Origin: Tsukamurella asaccharolytica
GTDB lineage: Bacteria > Actinomycetota > Actinomycetes > Mycobacteriales > Mycobacteriaceae
Assembly (NCBI RefSeq): GCF_007858435.1
Contig: NZ_VIGW01000006.1
Location: 124,001 to 188,000, forward strand
Reading direction: 5' to 3'
DNA: 64,000 nt
A model generated the notes under the pieces. It made no database searches and was not told the DNA's origin. It saw nothing but the letters and a program-made list of their open reading frames with translations. The translations under genes and the position numbers were made by a program. Each line of letters starts with the position of its first letter. The stretch's first letter is position 1. Positions 28,540-38,966 of the stretch are shown piece after piece.

Positions 28540-29388
28540 ATGGGGAAGAAGAAGCCGCCGCCTCCGCTGCCCGCGCCGCTGCCCGGCCTCGTCGACGCGC
28601 ACACGCATCTCGACGGCTGCCGCGCCCGCACGCCCGAGGCCGTGCGGGAGCTGGTCGACCGCTCGGCGTCCGTCGGCGTCGACCGCGTGGTCACCGTCGC
28701 CTGCGATCTGGACCAGGCGCGGTTCGTCATCGAGGCCAGCCGCTGGGACGACCGGGTCTTCGCCGCCGTGGCCCTGCACCCGACCGACGCGCACCAGCTC
28801 GAGACCGACGGTGCGCCGGCGGAGCTCGAGCGCCTGGCCGCCGACCCGCGCTGCGTGGCGATCGGGGAGACGGGTCTGGACTGGTACTGGCTCGGCAAGC
28901 GGGAGGACGTGGCGACGCCGGCGCAGCAGCACGCCGCCTTCGAATGGCACATCGACCTGGCAAAGCGGCTCGGCAAGCCGCTGATGATCCACAACCGCGA
29001 GGCGGACGCCGACATCCTGCAGGATCTCGAGCGGTTCGGCGCCCCGGAGACGGTGATCTTCCACTGCTTCTCCGGCGACGCGGCGATGGCACGCGAGTGC
29101 GTGGACCGCGGCTACGTGCTGAGCTTCTCGGGCACCGTCACGTTCACCAACGCCACCGAACTGCAGGAGGCGGCGCGTCTCGTTCCGGACAGTCAACTGC
29201 TCGTCGAGACCGACGCGCCGTTCCTCACGCCCCATCCGTACCGCGGTACCCCCAACGAGTCGTACTGCATCCCCTACACCGCCCGATACCTCGCTGACCT
29301 GCGCGGAGTCGCGGCGGAGGAGCTCGCCGCCGCCACCACGACGACGGCCGACCGTGTGTTCGGCGCCACATTCTCTGCAGCGAAATGA
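28540..29388 (+). CDS. tatD: TatD family metal-dependent DNase
   Basis: A 282-residue TIM-barrel hydrolase. Metal ligands: DAHTHLDGC (HxH), the Glu of AIGETGLDWYW, His of LMIHNREADAD, His of VIFHCFSGDA, and Asp of LLVETDAPFLTPHPYRGTPN. These are characteristic of TatD/YcfH nucleases that trim DNA 3' ends in repair and quality control. ATG 28540 is preferred over the ATG at 28531 because GACAAT lies exactly 7 bases upstream, the leaderless spacing seen for other genes here. It is syntenic with Rv1008, just upstream of rpfB. Confidence 0.92.
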   Translation: MGKKKPPPPLPAPLPGLVDAHTHLDGCRARTPEAVRELVDRSASVGVDRVVTVACDLDQARFVIEASRWDDRVFAAVALHPTDAHQLETDGAPAELERLAADPRCVAIGETGLDWYWLGKREDVATPAQQHAAFEWHIDLAKRLGKPLMIHNREADADILQDLERFGAPETVIFHCFSGDAAMARECVDRGYVLSFSGTVTFTNATELQEAARLVPDSQLLVETDAPFLTPHPYRGTPNESYCIPYTARYLADLRGVAAEELAAATTTTADRVFGATFSAAK

Positions 29389-29491
29389 ACGGAAACTGGC
29401 ACGCCACCCACTTCTCCGTTACCGTACTGTGATGCAACGGCGACCGAAACGTCGCCCGACCGGCAGTCCATCGCAGCCTCCGTAGGGATAG

Positions 29492-30955
<1,464 letters not shown>

Positions 30956-30961
30956 TCGCAG

Positions 30962-30967
30962 TAGAGT
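30962..30967 (+). promoter_or_regulatory. Likely -10 box of leaderless rsmA transcript
   Basis: TAGAGT starts 7 bases after the end of the rpfB stop codon and 8 bases before the rsmA GTG at 30976. The spacing matches leaderless starts elsewhere in the window. It would allow rsmA expression independent of rpfB. Confidence 0.5.
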
Positions 30968-30975
30968 CACCTCCT

Positions 30976-31869
30976 GTGACCGGCGCCGAATTCAAGAATC
31001 AGGCACGACTGCTCGGCCCCGCGGAGATCCGCGCGCTGGCCGGGCAGTTGTCCGTTCGTCCCACGAAGACGCTGGGGCAGAACTTCGTGCACGATCCGAA
31101 CACGGTCCGCAAGATCGTCGCCGCGGCCGACGTGCGTCCCGACGACATCGCGCTCGAGGTCGGCCCGGGCCTAGGCTCGCTCACGCTCGCGCTGCTCGAC
31201 GTCGCCGCATCCGTCACGGCCATCGAGATCGATCCCGTTCTCGCGGAACAACTTCCGAAGACGGTGGCCGAGCGCGCGCCCGAGCTCGCCGAGAACCTCA
31301 CCGTGATCGGCGAGGACGCGCTCACGGTCTCCGGTGCGCAGGTGTCCGTCGCGGGATCCCCGACGGTGCTCGTCGCGAACCTCCCGTACAACGTCTCGGT
31401 GCCGGTGTTGCTGCACCTGCTCGCCGAGGTCCCGACGCTGCGCACCGTGCTGGTGATGGTGCAGCTCGAGGTGGCCGACCGGCTCGCCGCGGCCCCGGGC
31501 TCGCGCGTCTACGGCGTCCCGTCGGTCAAGGCGGCCTACTACGGGCGGGTACGCAAGGCCGGCACCGTCGGGCGGGCCGTCTTCTGGCCCGAGCCCAACG
31601 TCGAGTCCGGCCTGGTGCGGATCGACCTGCACGGCCCCGACGGCCGGCCCGACGTGGACCGTGACCGCCTGTGGGCCGCCGTCGACGCCGCCTTCGCGCA
31701 GCGCCGCAAGACCCTGCGCGCCGCTCTCGCGCGCTGGGCGGGATCGCCCGCCGCTGCGGAGGAACTCCTGGTGGCGGCCGGTATCGATCCCCGCGAGCGG
31801 GGGGAGAAGCTGTCCGTCGAGCAGTTCGCGACGCTCGCCGCCACCCGTCCTGCGGCCCCGGCACCGTAG
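30976..31869 (+). CDS. rsmA: 16S rRNA (adenine(1518)-N6/adenine(1519)-N6)-dimethyltransferase (RsmA/KsgA)
   Basis: A 297-residue SAM methyltransferase. [18 protein letters not shown] opens the domain, [15 protein letters not shown] is motif [16 protein letters not shown] is the catalytic NLPY motif, and [36 protein letters not shown] leads into the C-terminal domain. It dimethylates two adenines in helix 45 of 16S rRNA; its loss gives kasugamycin resistance. The GTG start at 30976 follows TAGAGT by 8 bases. Confidence 0.95.
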   Translation: MTGAEFKNQARLLGPAEIRALAGQLSVRPTKTLGQNFVHDPNTVRKIVAAADVRPDDIALEVGPGLGSLTLALLDVAASVTAIEIDPVLAEQLPKTVAERAPELAENLTVIGEDALTVSGAQVSVAGSPTVLVANLPYNVSVPVLLHLLAEVPTLRTVLVMVQLEVADRLAAAPGSRVYGVPSVKAAYYGRVRKAGTVGRAVFWPEPNVESGLVRIDLHGPDGRPDVDRDRLWAAVDAAFAQRRKTLRAALARWAGSPAAAEELLVAAGIDPRERGEKLSVEQFATLAATRPAAPAP

Positions 31870-31872
31870 TCT
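31867..31872 (+). promoter_or_regulatory. Likely -10 box of leaderless ispE transcript
   Basis: TAGTCT begins at the first base of the rsmA TAG stop codon and ends 7 bases before the ispE GTG at 31880. As with rsmA, this suggests a leaderless internal promoter within the cluster. Confidence 0.5.
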
Positions 31873-31879
31873 GGACCGC

Positions 31880-32794
31880 GTGCTTTCCGTGGTTCCGACC
31901 TCCCTGACCGTGCGGGCGCCCGCCAAGGTGAACCTTCACCTCGGGGTGGGTGACCTCCGGCCCGACGGCTTCCACGAGCTGGTCACGGTCTTCCAGGCGC
32001 TCTCGCTGCACGACGACGTGACCCTCACGCCGTCCGATGCGTTGACGGTGCGGGTGACCGGCGAGGGCGTGCGCGACGTGCCGACCGATGCCACGAACTT
32101 GGCCGCGCGGGCCGTGGCCGCGCTCGCGGAGCGGTACGGCAGGGACCCGTACCTGCAGATCGACATCGCGAAGGGCATCCCCGTGGCCGGCGGCATGGCG
32201 GGCGGCTCCGCGGACGCGGCCGCCGCGCTGCTCGGCGCCGCCACCCTCTGGGGCCTCGACGTCGGCCGCGACGAGCTCGACGAGGTGGCCGCGACGCTCG
32301 GCTCCGACGTCCCGTTCTCGCTCCACGGCCACACCGCGCTCGGCACCGGCCGAGGCGAGCGGCTGATCCCCGCGCTCGCCCGCGGTGAGTTCCACTGGAC
32401 CCTGGCGCTCGCGCGCGAGGGGCTCAGTACCCCCGCGGTGTATCGCGAGCTCGACCGGCTCCGCGAGGTCGGCGACCCGCCGCGCGCCGGCAGCCCGGAC
32501 GCGCTGCTCGCCGCCGTGGCCTCCGGCGATCCCCACCGCCTGGCGCCGCTGCTCGCGAACGACCTGCAGGCTGCCGCGCTCTCGCTGCAGCCCGGCCTGC
32601 GGCGCACGCTGCGGGCCGGCATCGAGGCGGGGGCGCTGGCCGGCATCGTCTCCGGGAGCGGCCCCACCTGCGCCTTCCTCTGCGCGAGCGCCGACGACGC
32701 CGTCGACGTGGGCACCGAACTCGCCGGCGCCGGCGTCTGCCGGACGGTGCGCGTGGCCTCCGGCCCGGTGCCCGGCGCCACCGTCGTGCCCTAG
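31880..32794 (+). CDS. ispE: 4-diphosphocytidyl-2-C-methyl-D-erythritol kinase
   Basis: A 304-residue GHMP kinase. [24 protein letters not shown] is the substrate-binding N-terminus with catalytic Lys, [20 protein letters not shown] is the ATP-binding glycine-rich loop, GSDVPFSL carries the catalytic Asp, and [14 protein letters not shown] is motif 3. It phosphorylates CDP-ME in the MEP isoprenoid pathway. GTG 31880 is chosen for its leaderless spacing; GTG 31889 is a second option. It is convergent with the ABC-F gene, 7 bases apart. Confidence 0.95.
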   Translation: MLSVVPTSLTVRAPAKVNLHLGVGDLRPDGFHELVTVFQALSLHDDVTLTPSDALTVRVTGEGVRDVPTDATNLAARAVAALAERYGRDPYLQIDIAKGIPVAGGMAGGSADAAAALLGAATLWGLDVGRDELDEVAATLGSDVPFSLHGHTALGTGRGERLIPALARGEFHWTLALAREGLSTPAVYRELDRLREVGDPPRAGSPDALLAAVASGDPHRLAPLLANDLQAAALSLQPGLRRTLRAGIEAGALAGIVSGSGPTCAFLCASADDAVDVGTELAGAGVCRTVRVASGPVPGATVVP

Positions 32795-32801
32795 CGGGCG
32801 C

Positions 32802-34604
32802 CTACTCCAGCGCCTCCGAGAGCTCCAACCAGCGCAGCTCCTGCTCGGCCAGTTCGTCCTCCAGCGCGGCGATCTTCTTCATCTCCTCCGCGAGGCCGGC
32901 GTAGTCGCCCTGGTCGTGCTCAGCCAGGGCGAGCTTCGCCTTCTCGACCTGCTCCGTCAGCTTGGTCATCCGGCGCTCGACGGCCGTGACCTCCTTCTGC
33001 GCCGCGCGCAGCTCCGCGCCGCTGAGTCCGGCCTCGCCGCCGCCGGTCACCGTCGAATCCGCACGGGCGGAACCGGTTCCCGCGCCGTGCTGGGCGCGCC
33101 GCAGGGCGAGGTACTCGTCGACGCCGCCCGGCAGGTGCCGCAGGCGCCGGTCCAGGATGGCGTACTGCTGGTCGGTGACGCGCTCGAGGAAGTAGCGGTC
33201 GTGGCTGACCACGATGAGCGTGCCGGGCCACGAGTCGAGCAGGTCCTCCATCGCGGCCAGCATGTCGGTGTCCAGGTCGTTGGTCGGCTCGTCGAGGATC
33301 AACACGTTCGGCGAGTCCAGCAGGATGAGAAGCAGCTGCAGCCGCCGCTTCTGCCCGCCGGAGAGGTCCTTGACCGGCGTCGAGAGCTGCGCGCTCGCGA
33401 AGCCCAGCCGCTCCAGCAGCTGCGACGGGGTCAGGTCCTGCGCCTTGGACCCGCTGCCCACGGTGAAGCTGGTGGCGAGGTTCGCCAGCACCACCCGCAC
33501 GGGGTCGTCCCAGTGCTGCTCGAGCTCGTCGAGCCGCTGCGTCAGCGTCTGCACCTTGACGGTCTTGCCGCGCTTGACGGTGCCGGTCGTCGGCTGCACG
33601 GCCCCGTCGATCAGCCCGAGGAGCGTCGATTTGCCGGCGCCGTTGACGCCGAGGATGCCCGTGCGCTCGCCGGGGGCGATGCGCCATTCGATGTCGCTGA
33701 GCACCTGCTTGTCGCCGTACGCGACGCCCACGTCGAGGATGTCGACGACGTCCTTGCCGAGTCGCGAGACGGCGAGCGACTGCAGCTCGGTCTTGTCGCG
33801 GATCTCGGGGACGTCGGAGATGAGCGCGTTCGCCGCGTCGATGCGGAACTTGGGCTTGCTGGTGCGGGCGGGGGCGCCGCGGCGCAGCCAGGCCAGCTCC
33901 TTGCGCGCGAGGTTCTGCCGCTTCTGTTCGATCGACGCGGCCTGCCGGTCGCGCTCCACGCGCTGCAGGATGTACGCGGCGTAACCGCCCTCGAAGGGCT
34001 CGACGATGCGGTCGTGCACCTCCCAGGTGGCGGTGCAGACCTCGTCGAGGATCCACCGGTCGTGGGTCACCATGAGCAGGCCGCCCTGGTTGGCGGGCCA
34101 GCGGGTCTTGAGGTGGCCGGCGAGCCACTCGATGGCCTCGACGTCGAGGTGGTTGGTGGGCTCGTCCAGGATGAGCACGTCGTGTTCGCCGGCGAGGAGC
34201 TGCGCCAACTGCACGCGCCGCCGCTGCCCGCCGGAGAGCTCGCCGAGCCGGGCGTCCCAGGGCAGGTCGGTGAGCAGGCCGGCGAGGATGTCGCGCACCA
34301 TCGGGTCGCCCGCCCAGACGTGCTCGGGGGTGTCGCCGACGACCGCGTGCCCGACCGTGTCCTCGTCGTCGAAGAGGTCGGTCTGGGTGAGCACGCCCAC
34401 CCGGACGCCGCCCCGTCGGGTCACGCGGCCCGAATCGGGCTCGCGGGTGCCGGCCAGCAGGCCGAGTAGGCTTGACTTGCCGTCGCCGTTACGGCCGACG
34501 ATGCCGATCCGGTCGCCCTCGCCCACGCCGAGGGACACCGAATCGAAGACCGTCTTGGTCGGGTACTCGAGGTGCAGCGCGTCCGCGCCGAGAAGATTCG
34601 CCAT
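32802..34604 (-). CDS. ABC-F family ATPase (ribosome-associated type)
   Basis: A 600-residue duplicated ATPase without membrane helices. Domain 1: Walker A GRNGDGKSS, signature LSGGQRRRVQLAQLL, Walker B LILDEPTNHLD; linker with a basic coiled coil (about 230-290); domain 2: GVNGAGKSTLLG, LSGGQKRRLQLLLILL, LILDEPTNDLD. The C-terminus (about 520-600) is a coiled coil rich in KEVTAVERRMTKLTEQVEKAKLA-type heptads. ABC-F proteins act on ribosomes to relieve stalling or protect from drugs. The class (Uup-like or translation factor) cannot be settled by eye; the C-terminal coiled coil favours Uup-like. Confidence 0.88.
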   Translation of the reverse strand: MANLLGADALHLEYPTKTVFDSVSLGVGEGDRIGIVGRNGDGKSSLLGLLAGTREPDSGRVTRRGGVRVGVLTQTDLFDDEDTVGHAVVGDTPEHVWAGDPMVRDILAGLLTDLPWDARLGELSGGQRRRVQLAQLLAGEHDVLILDEPTNHLDVEAIEWLAGHLKTRWPANQGGLLMVTHDRWILDEVCTATWEVHDRIVEPFEGGYAAYILQRVERDRQAASIEQKRQNLARKELAWLRRGAPARTSKPKFRIDAANALISDVPEIRDKTELQSLAVSRLGKDVVDILDVGVAYGDKQVLSDIEWRIAPGERTGILGVNGAGKSTLLGLIDGAVQPTTGTVKRGKTVKVQTLTQRLDELEQHWDDPVRVVLANLATSFTVGSGSKAQDLTPSQLLERLGFASAQLSTPVKDLSGGQKRRLQLLLILLDSPNVLILDEPTNDLDTDMLAAMEDLLDSWPGTLIVVSHDRYFLERVTDQQYAILDRRLRHLPGGVDEYLALRRAQHGAGTGSARADSTVTGGGEAGLSGAELRAAQKEVTAVERRMTKLTEQVEKAKLALAEHDQGDYAGLAEEMKKIAALEDELAEQELRWLELSEALE

Positions 34605-34680
34605 CGCGCGTCCAGGTTACGCGGGCGCCTGCCATACTGATTTAGTTGGATGTGCGACCAATCGTTTGGAGGAGTGGTCT

Positions 34681-35682
34681 GTGAGCGACGCCGAGATCGT
34701 CACCACCGTGGCCGGGGGCACCGGCCACATCGAGCTGAACCGTCCGAAGGCGCTCAACGCGCTGACCACGGACATGGTGCACGCGATCGATGCGGCCCTA
34801 CGGGAGTGGGAGACCGACGACGCCGTGACGCGGGTCCTCCTCACCTCGTCGTCGCCCAAGGCGTACTGCGCCGGCGGCGACGTCCGCGCCATCCGCGACC
34901 AGGTGGTGGCGGGGGAGGACTTCACCCCGTTCTTCCGCGACGAATACGCGATGAACCTGCGCCTCGCGGAGTTCCCCAAGCCCGTGATCGCCCTCATCGA
35001 CGGCGTGGACATGGGCGGCGGCGTGGGCGTCTCGATCCACGGCTCGCACCGGGTCGTCTCGGAGAAGGCCCTCATCGCCATGCCCGAGGTCGCGATCGGC
35101 TTCCTTCCCGATGTGGGCGCCACGTACATCCTCGGCCGCCTGCCGCAGGGCTTCGGCGAATACATGGGGATGACGGCCGCGCGCGTCGGCGCCGGCGACG
35201 CGCTGGCCGTCGGGCTCGCGACGCACTTCGTGCCGTCGTCGGCCATGCCGGACGTCACGGCCGCCCTCCTCGCGGGCGACGAGCTGGACGGCGTCCTCGC
35301 CCGCTTCGGCGATCGGGCCCCCGCGTCGACGCTGCCGATCGAGGCGATCGCCGACGTCTTCGGCCGGGACTCGGTCACCGAGATCCTCGCCGGCCTCGCC
35401 GCGACGTCCGGCGCCTGGGCGGACACCGCCCGCGAGCAGCTGTCCACGGCCTGCCCCACCTCGGTCTTCGTCACCTTCGGCCTCATTCAGGAGTCCCGCA
35501 GCCGCACGCTCGCCCAGTGCCTCGCCGCGGAGTCCGTCGTGGGCGCCCGCCTCCTCCGTCGCCCCGACTTCGTCGAGGGCATCCGCGCGGTCCTCATCGA
35601 CAAGACCCGCGACCCGAAGTTCTCGCCCGCGTCGATGGACGACGTCGACGAGCGCGAGATCGAGGCCCTCCTCGCCCCCTGA
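34681..35682 (+). CDS. 3-hydroxyisobutyryl-CoA hydrolase-type crotonase
   Basis: A 333-residue crotonase-fold protein, longer than a simple enoyl-CoA hydratase. AYCAGGDVRAIRD is the first oxyanion segment, MGGGVGVSIHGSHRVVSEKALIAMPEVAIGFLPDVGATYILGRL carries the Glu/Asp pair typical of HIBCH (PEVAIGFLPDVG), and the C-terminal helix contains RPDFVEGIRAVLIDKTRDPKFSP. HIBCH cleaves 3-hydroxyisobutyryl-CoA in valine breakdown; in mycobacteria such proteins (EchA9-like) may have other substrates. GTG 34681 is preceded by GGAGGAG. No other valine catabolic genes are adjacent. Confidence 0.82.
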   Translation: MSDAEIVTTVAGGTGHIELNRPKALNALTTDMVHAIDAALREWETDDAVTRVLLTSSSPKAYCAGGDVRAIRDQVVAGEDFTPFFRDEYAMNLRLAEFPKPVIALIDGVDMGGGVGVSIHGSHRVVSEKALIAMPEVAIGFLPDVGATYILGRLPQGFGEYMGMTAARVGAGDALAVGLATHFVPSSAMPDVTAALLAGDELDGVLARFGDRAPASTLPIEAIADVFGRDSVTEILAGLAATSGAWADTAREQLSTACPTSVFVTFGLIQESRSRTLAQCLAAESVVGARLLRRPDFVEGIRAVLIDKTRDPKFSPASMDDVDEREIEALLAP

Positions 35683-35709
35683 TCCTCGCCTCCCGCGCTC
35701 GCAGCACTC

Positions 35710-35745
35710 GCTGCGCTCGTGGCGCCCGCTGCGCTCGTGGCGCCC
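35710..35745. repeat. Tandem 18-mer, family C-related (C1)
   Basis: GCTGCGCTCGTGGCGCCC occurs twice in perfect tandem. The overlapping CGCTGCGCTCGTGGCGCC matches the family-C repeat found inside nuoM at 16 of 18 positions. The last bases overlap the start of element B1. Confidence 0.7.
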
Positions 35746-35826
35746 CTATAGGGGCGGCCACCTCCCCCTGTCCATGGACGTAGGGAGTGCACGACACGCG
35801 AGGGCGCTGCACGTCCCGCTAGGGAG
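35743..35826 (-). repeat. 84-bp dispersed element family B, copy B1
   Basis: Read on the minus strand it begins CTCCCTAGCGGGACG and ends CCCCTATAGGGG, and aligns without gaps to copy B2 at 55,177 with about 70 of 84 matches by hand. The ends form imperfect terminal inverted repeats, and an inner palindrome surrounds GTCCATGGAC. It lies between two plus-strand genes. Confidence 0.85.
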
Positions 35827-36006
35827 AGGCGAAGCGGGTCAGCCGCAGCCGGGCGCGCTCGGATCGGGTTCGACGGTGACCGGGCCCTCCGGTACCAGCG
35901 CTGTCGGCACGCGGCCCTCGTCGCGCCGCCACGGGCCGTCGCGAGCACGCCAGTCACCCTCGACTGGCTGTGTACCCGGCGCCGCCACGCCGCCAGGATC
36001 GAGTCC

Positions 36007-36654
36007 ATGATCGTTTCGTGGACCGCGGTGGCGGGAATGGTGGTGACGGCGTTGGCGATGGTGCTCACGCCCGGGCCGAACATGATCTACCTCGTCTCGC
36101 GCAGCATCAGCCAGGGCCGCGCAGCGGGACTGATCTCGCTGGCCGGCACCGGGGTGGGATTCGTCGTCTACCTCGTCGTCGCCAATGTCGGGCTCGCCGT
36201 GGTCTTCGTGGCGGTGCCGTGGCTGTTCGTGGGCTTCAAGGCCGCGGGTGCGCTGTACCTCGGCTACCTCGCCTGGCAGGCGTTGCGCCCCGGTGGCCGC
36301 GGACTGTTCGAGACCGCCGGCTTGCCGCGTGATTCCGCTGGGAAGCTCTTCCGCATGGGCCTGCTCACCAACCTGCTCAATCCCAAGGCGGCGATCATGT
36401 ACCTCGCGCTGATCCCGCAGTTCATCGACCCCGGGCGCGGGTACACCGCGGCGCAGGGCCTACTCCTCGGCGGCGCGCAGATCACGGTGTCGATGCTGGT
36501 CAACGGCGCGATCGTGGTCGCCGCGGGCACGGTGGCGGCGCTCATCGCGCGACGCCCGTCGTGGGCGGAGTGGCAGCGCAGGATCACCGGTACCCTGCTC
36601 GGGGTCGTCGCCCTGCTCCTCGCCCGCGAGGTGCCCCAGCGCGCCCGCGTCTGA
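36007..36654 (+). CDS. LysE/RhtB family amino-acid exporter
   Basis: A 215-residue membrane protein with six predicted helices. The family signature is clear: VVTALAMVLTPGPNMIYLVSRSISQGRAAGLISLAGTGVGF, then FVGFKAAGALYLGYLAWQAL and FRMGLLTNLLNPKAAIMYLALIPQFIDPGRG. LysE/RhtB proteins export amino acids or related metabolites to avoid toxic build-up. No LysG-type regulator is adjacent. The specific substrate is not predictable. Confidence 0.9.
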   Translation: MIVSWTAVAGMVVTALAMVLTPGPNMIYLVSRSISQGRAAGLISLAGTGVGFVVYLVVANVGLAVVFVAVPWLFVGFKAAGALYLGYLAWQALRPGGRGLFETAGLPRDSAGKLFRMGLLTNLLNPKAAIMYLALIPQFIDPGRGYTAAQGLLLGGAQITVSMLVNGAIVVAAGTVAALIARRPSWAEWQRRITGTLLGVVALLLAREVPQRARV

Positions 36655-36700
36655 GCGCCGAGTCGGCCGACCTGGTAGCTCTGTGGCGCTCGCGACGCAC

Positions 36701-38305
36701 TCAGTCGGCCGCGGCGACCAGGGGCTCGAGCGTGAGCGACGGGTGCTCCTTCGCGATGTACTGCAGCCGCCACTTGTCCGAGAACAGGGCCAGCAGCGCG
36801 CCGTCGTTGCGCTCGAAGACCTCGACGCCGCGCTGCCGGTTGAGCTCGTCCGCGCTGGCGGCGTCGGTGCGCCGCGCGACCGAGTAGCCCAGGTGCTCGA
36901 CCTGCACGTCGACGTTGAACTCCGTCTTCATGCGGGCGACCACCACCTCGAACTGCATCGGGCCCACGGCGGCCATCACAGGGGAGGCGTCGCCGCGGAC
37001 GTCGTTGCGCAGCAACTGGACCACGCCCTCGGTGCCGAGCTGCTCGATACCCTTGCGGAACTGCTTGTACTTGCCCGCCGAGTCCGCGCGGACCACCGCG
37101 AAGTGCTCCGGCGCGAACGAGGGGATCGGCGGGAACTGGACGGTCGCGCCGTCGTACAGGGTGTCGCCGGGGGCGAGCGCGTTGGCGTTGACCAGACCCA
37201 CAACGTCGCCGGGGTAGGCGGTCTCGACGGTCTCGCGGTCGCGACCGACCACGGTCATCGCGTACTTGGTCGCGAAGGGCTTGCCGGTCTGCGCGTGCTG
37301 GACCACCATGCCGCGCTCGAACTCGCCGGAGACGATCCGCATGAAGGCCAGGCGATCCCGGTGCGCGGCGTCCATACCCGCCTGCACCTTGAAGACCACG
37401 GCGCTGAACGGATCGGTCACCTCGCGCTCGGAGTCGTCGATCGCGGTGCGCGAGTGCGGCGCGGGCGCCAGCTCGACGAGGGCCTCGAGCAGCTGCCGCA
37501 CACCGAAATTGAGGATCGCCGAGGTGAAAATCACCGGCGAGGTCTGGCCCGCCAGGAACAGCTCCTGGTCGTGGCCCTGCCCCATCTCGGTCATCAGCTC
37601 CGTCTCCTCGACCGCTTCGGCCCACACGTCGCCCTCGCGGTCGAGCGCGGCGTCGGTCGAAAGATGTTCCTCGGGAGCGATCTTCGCGCCACCGGCCGTG
37701 CGGGTGAAGTGCACGTACTCGTCCTTGCGCACGTCGCGCAGGCCGCGGAAGTCGCCCGCGATCCCGACGGGCCAGAACAGGGGAGTGGGCGTCAGGCCGA
37801 TGCGCTCGGAGATCTCGTCGAGCAGCTCCAGCGGCGTGCGGCCGGGCCGGTCCCACTTGTTGATGACGGTGATCACGGGGATACCGCGGTGCCGGCAGAC
37901 CTGGAAGAGCTTGAGCGTCTGCGGCTCCAGGCCCTTCGCGGCGTCGATGAGCATCACGGCCGCGTCGACCGCCGTGAGCACCCGGTAGGTGTCCTCGGAG
38001 AAGTCGGCGTGGCCGGGGGTGTCGACGAGGTTGATCACCGTCGGCTCGTCGTCCTCGGCGGCAGTGGAGGAGGTGTAATTGAACTGCAGCGCCGTCGAGC
38101 TGACGGAGATGCCGCGCGCCTTCTCCATCTCCATCCAGTCGGAGACCGTCGACTTGCGGCCGGCCTTGCCGTGGATCGCGCCGGCCTCGTTGATCACCCG
38201 GGCGTGCAGCGCCAGGGCCTCCGTCATCGTCGACTTGCCCGCGTCGGGGTGGCTGATGATGGCGAAGGTGCGGCGGCGGGAAACCTCGTCGGCTATGGAA
38301 CTCAC
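36701..38305 (-). CDS. prfC: Peptide chain release factor 3
   Basis: A 534-residue translational GTPase. G1 is IISHPDAGKSTMTEALAL, the switch I region follows with SDWMEMEKARGISVSSTALQF, G3 is LVDTPGHADFSEDTYRVL and G4 is VINKWDRPGRTPLELLDEI; the domain III tail includes PMQFEVVVARMKTEFNVDVQVEHL. RF3 recycles RF1/RF2 after peptide release and helps translational quality control. RF3 is patchily distributed among bacteria. It is convergent with lysE and stands alone rather than in a translation operon. Confidence 0.93.
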   Translation of the reverse strand: MSSIADEVSRRRTFAIISHPDAGKSTMTEALALHARVINEAGAIHGKAGRKSTVSDWMEMEKARGISVSSTALQFNYTSSTAAEDDEPTVINLVDTPGHADFSEDTYRVLTAVDAAVMLIDAAKGLEPQTLKLFQVCRHRGIPVITVINKWDRPGRTPLELLDEISERIGLTPTPLFWPVGIAGDFRGLRDVRKDEYVHFTRTAGGAKIAPEEHLSTDAALDREGDVWAEAVEETELMTEMGQGHDQELFLAGQTSPVIFTSAILNFGVRQLLEALVELAPAPHSRTAIDDSEREVTDPFSAVVFKVQAGMDAAHRDRLAFMRIVSGEFERGMVVQHAQTGKPFATKYAMTVVGRDRETVETAYPGDVVGLVNANALAPGDTLYDGATVQFPPIPSFAPEHFAVVRADSAGKYKQFRKGIEQLGTEGVVQLLRNDVRGDASPVMAAVGPMQFEVVVARMKTEFNVDVQVEHLGYSVARRTDAASADELNRQRGVEVFERNDGALLALFSDKWRLQYIAKEHPSLTLEPLVAAAD

Positions 38306-38348
38306 GGGGAGCCAGTGTACCCGTATCCGCAGGTAGATCGTGTCGTGG

Positions 38349-38966
38349 TCAGGCGGGGCGCGAAAGCGCGTACACCACGTGCTCCGGCGGGTCGACGGGG
38401 TTGTCGGGCGGGACGTCCACGTGGCCGACGAGGACGAAGCCGGCGCGCTCCAGCGCGCGCCAGGAGCGGCGGTTGCCCGCCGCGACGGCGACCACGACGC
38501 GCTCGCCGCCGAGCTCGGAGAAGATCACCGAGCACATCGACGCGATCATCGCCGTCCCCAGGCCCCGCCCGGTCTCCGACAGTGAACCGATCAGGTAGTC
38601 GATGCCGTAATCCGCCGGCCCGAGGTCGACGACGGAGGCGACCGCCTCGGTCTCGGCCTCGTCCGCGTAGTCGATCCAGCGCTGCCGCTGGATCAGCCCG
38701 AAGGGGACCCCGGCACCGGCGCCCAGCTGATCGGGCCCGCTCGCTCCGCTCCCGGCGCCCAGCTGATCGGGTCCGCTCGCTCCGCTCCCGGCGCCCAGCG
38801 CGAGGAAGTCGAGTGAGGGCTCGGCCCCGTCGACCGATGGCCCGAAGTCGCGTTCGATCGCTTCGGGGGAGGTCTCGTGGTGCCACCATCGCTGGTTGTG
38901 CGGCTCGGCGAGCCACGCCGCGAGGAGGGGGAAGTCCTCGCGCGTGACCCGTCGGAAGGTGATCAC
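38349..38966 (-). CDS. GNAT acetyltransferase (AAC(6')-Ib-like) with a tandem-repeat insertion
   Basis: A 205-residue [31 protein letters not shown] resembles the N-terminus of aminoglycoside 6'-acetyltransferases and siderophore-type (RimJ/IucB-like) GNATs, and [24 protein letters not shown] is the CoA-binding motif A region (GxGxG/A); [21 protein letters not shown] is motif B. Residues 57-80 are two perfect 12-residue repeats, [12 protein letters not shown], placed between the strand FLAL and VPFGLIQ where relatives have a short turn. The insertion is encoded by repeat family C. Whether the enzyme modifies drugs, lysine or another amine cannot be told. The start overlaps the pth stop by four bases. 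Confidence 0.8.
   Translation of the reverse strand: MITFRRVTREDFPLLAAWLAEPHNQRWWHHETSPEAIERDFGPSVDGAEPSLDFLALGAGSGASGPDQLGAGSGASGPDQLGAGAGVPFGLIQRQRWIDYADEAETEAVASVVDLGPADYGIDYLIGSLSETGRGLGTAMIASMCSVIFSELGGERVVVAVAAGNRRSWRALERAGFVLVGHVDVPPDNPVDPPEHVVYALSRPA
38718..38789. repeat. 36-bp tandem duplication carrying family-C repeats (C2)
   Basis: Two 36-base units (38718-38753 and 38754-38789) differ at one base, and a partial third unit follows. Each contains the 26-bp family-C core (38734-38759 and 38770-38795), which on the coding strand reads GGCGCCGGGAGCGG then AGCGAGCGG. The length is a multiple of three, so the GNAT frame is preserved. Confidence 0.85.

Larger units (their letters stand above)
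35683..36006. other. Repeat-rich 324-base intergenic region
   Basis: It holds the tandem 18-mer (C1) and element B1, then about 180 bases of ordinary GC-rich DNA before lysE. A minus-strand frame of 49 codons (35839-35988, ending PSAPGCG) is open but has no ribosome binding site, so I do not call it a gene. CAGGAT at 35994-35999, 7 bases before the lysE ATG, may be a leaderless -10 box. Confidence 0.5.

Noticed and set aside
35839-35988. 49-codon minus-strand ORF ending PSAPGCG
   Set aside because: No ribosome binding site, no recognisable motif and a start that is arbitrary; chance openness in GC-rich DNA is sufficient.
38349-38966. Dedicated aminoglycoside resistance acetyltransferase
   Set aside because: N-terminal similarity to AAC(6')-Ib is shared by siderophore and lysine acyltransferases, and the context is chromosomal housekeeping.
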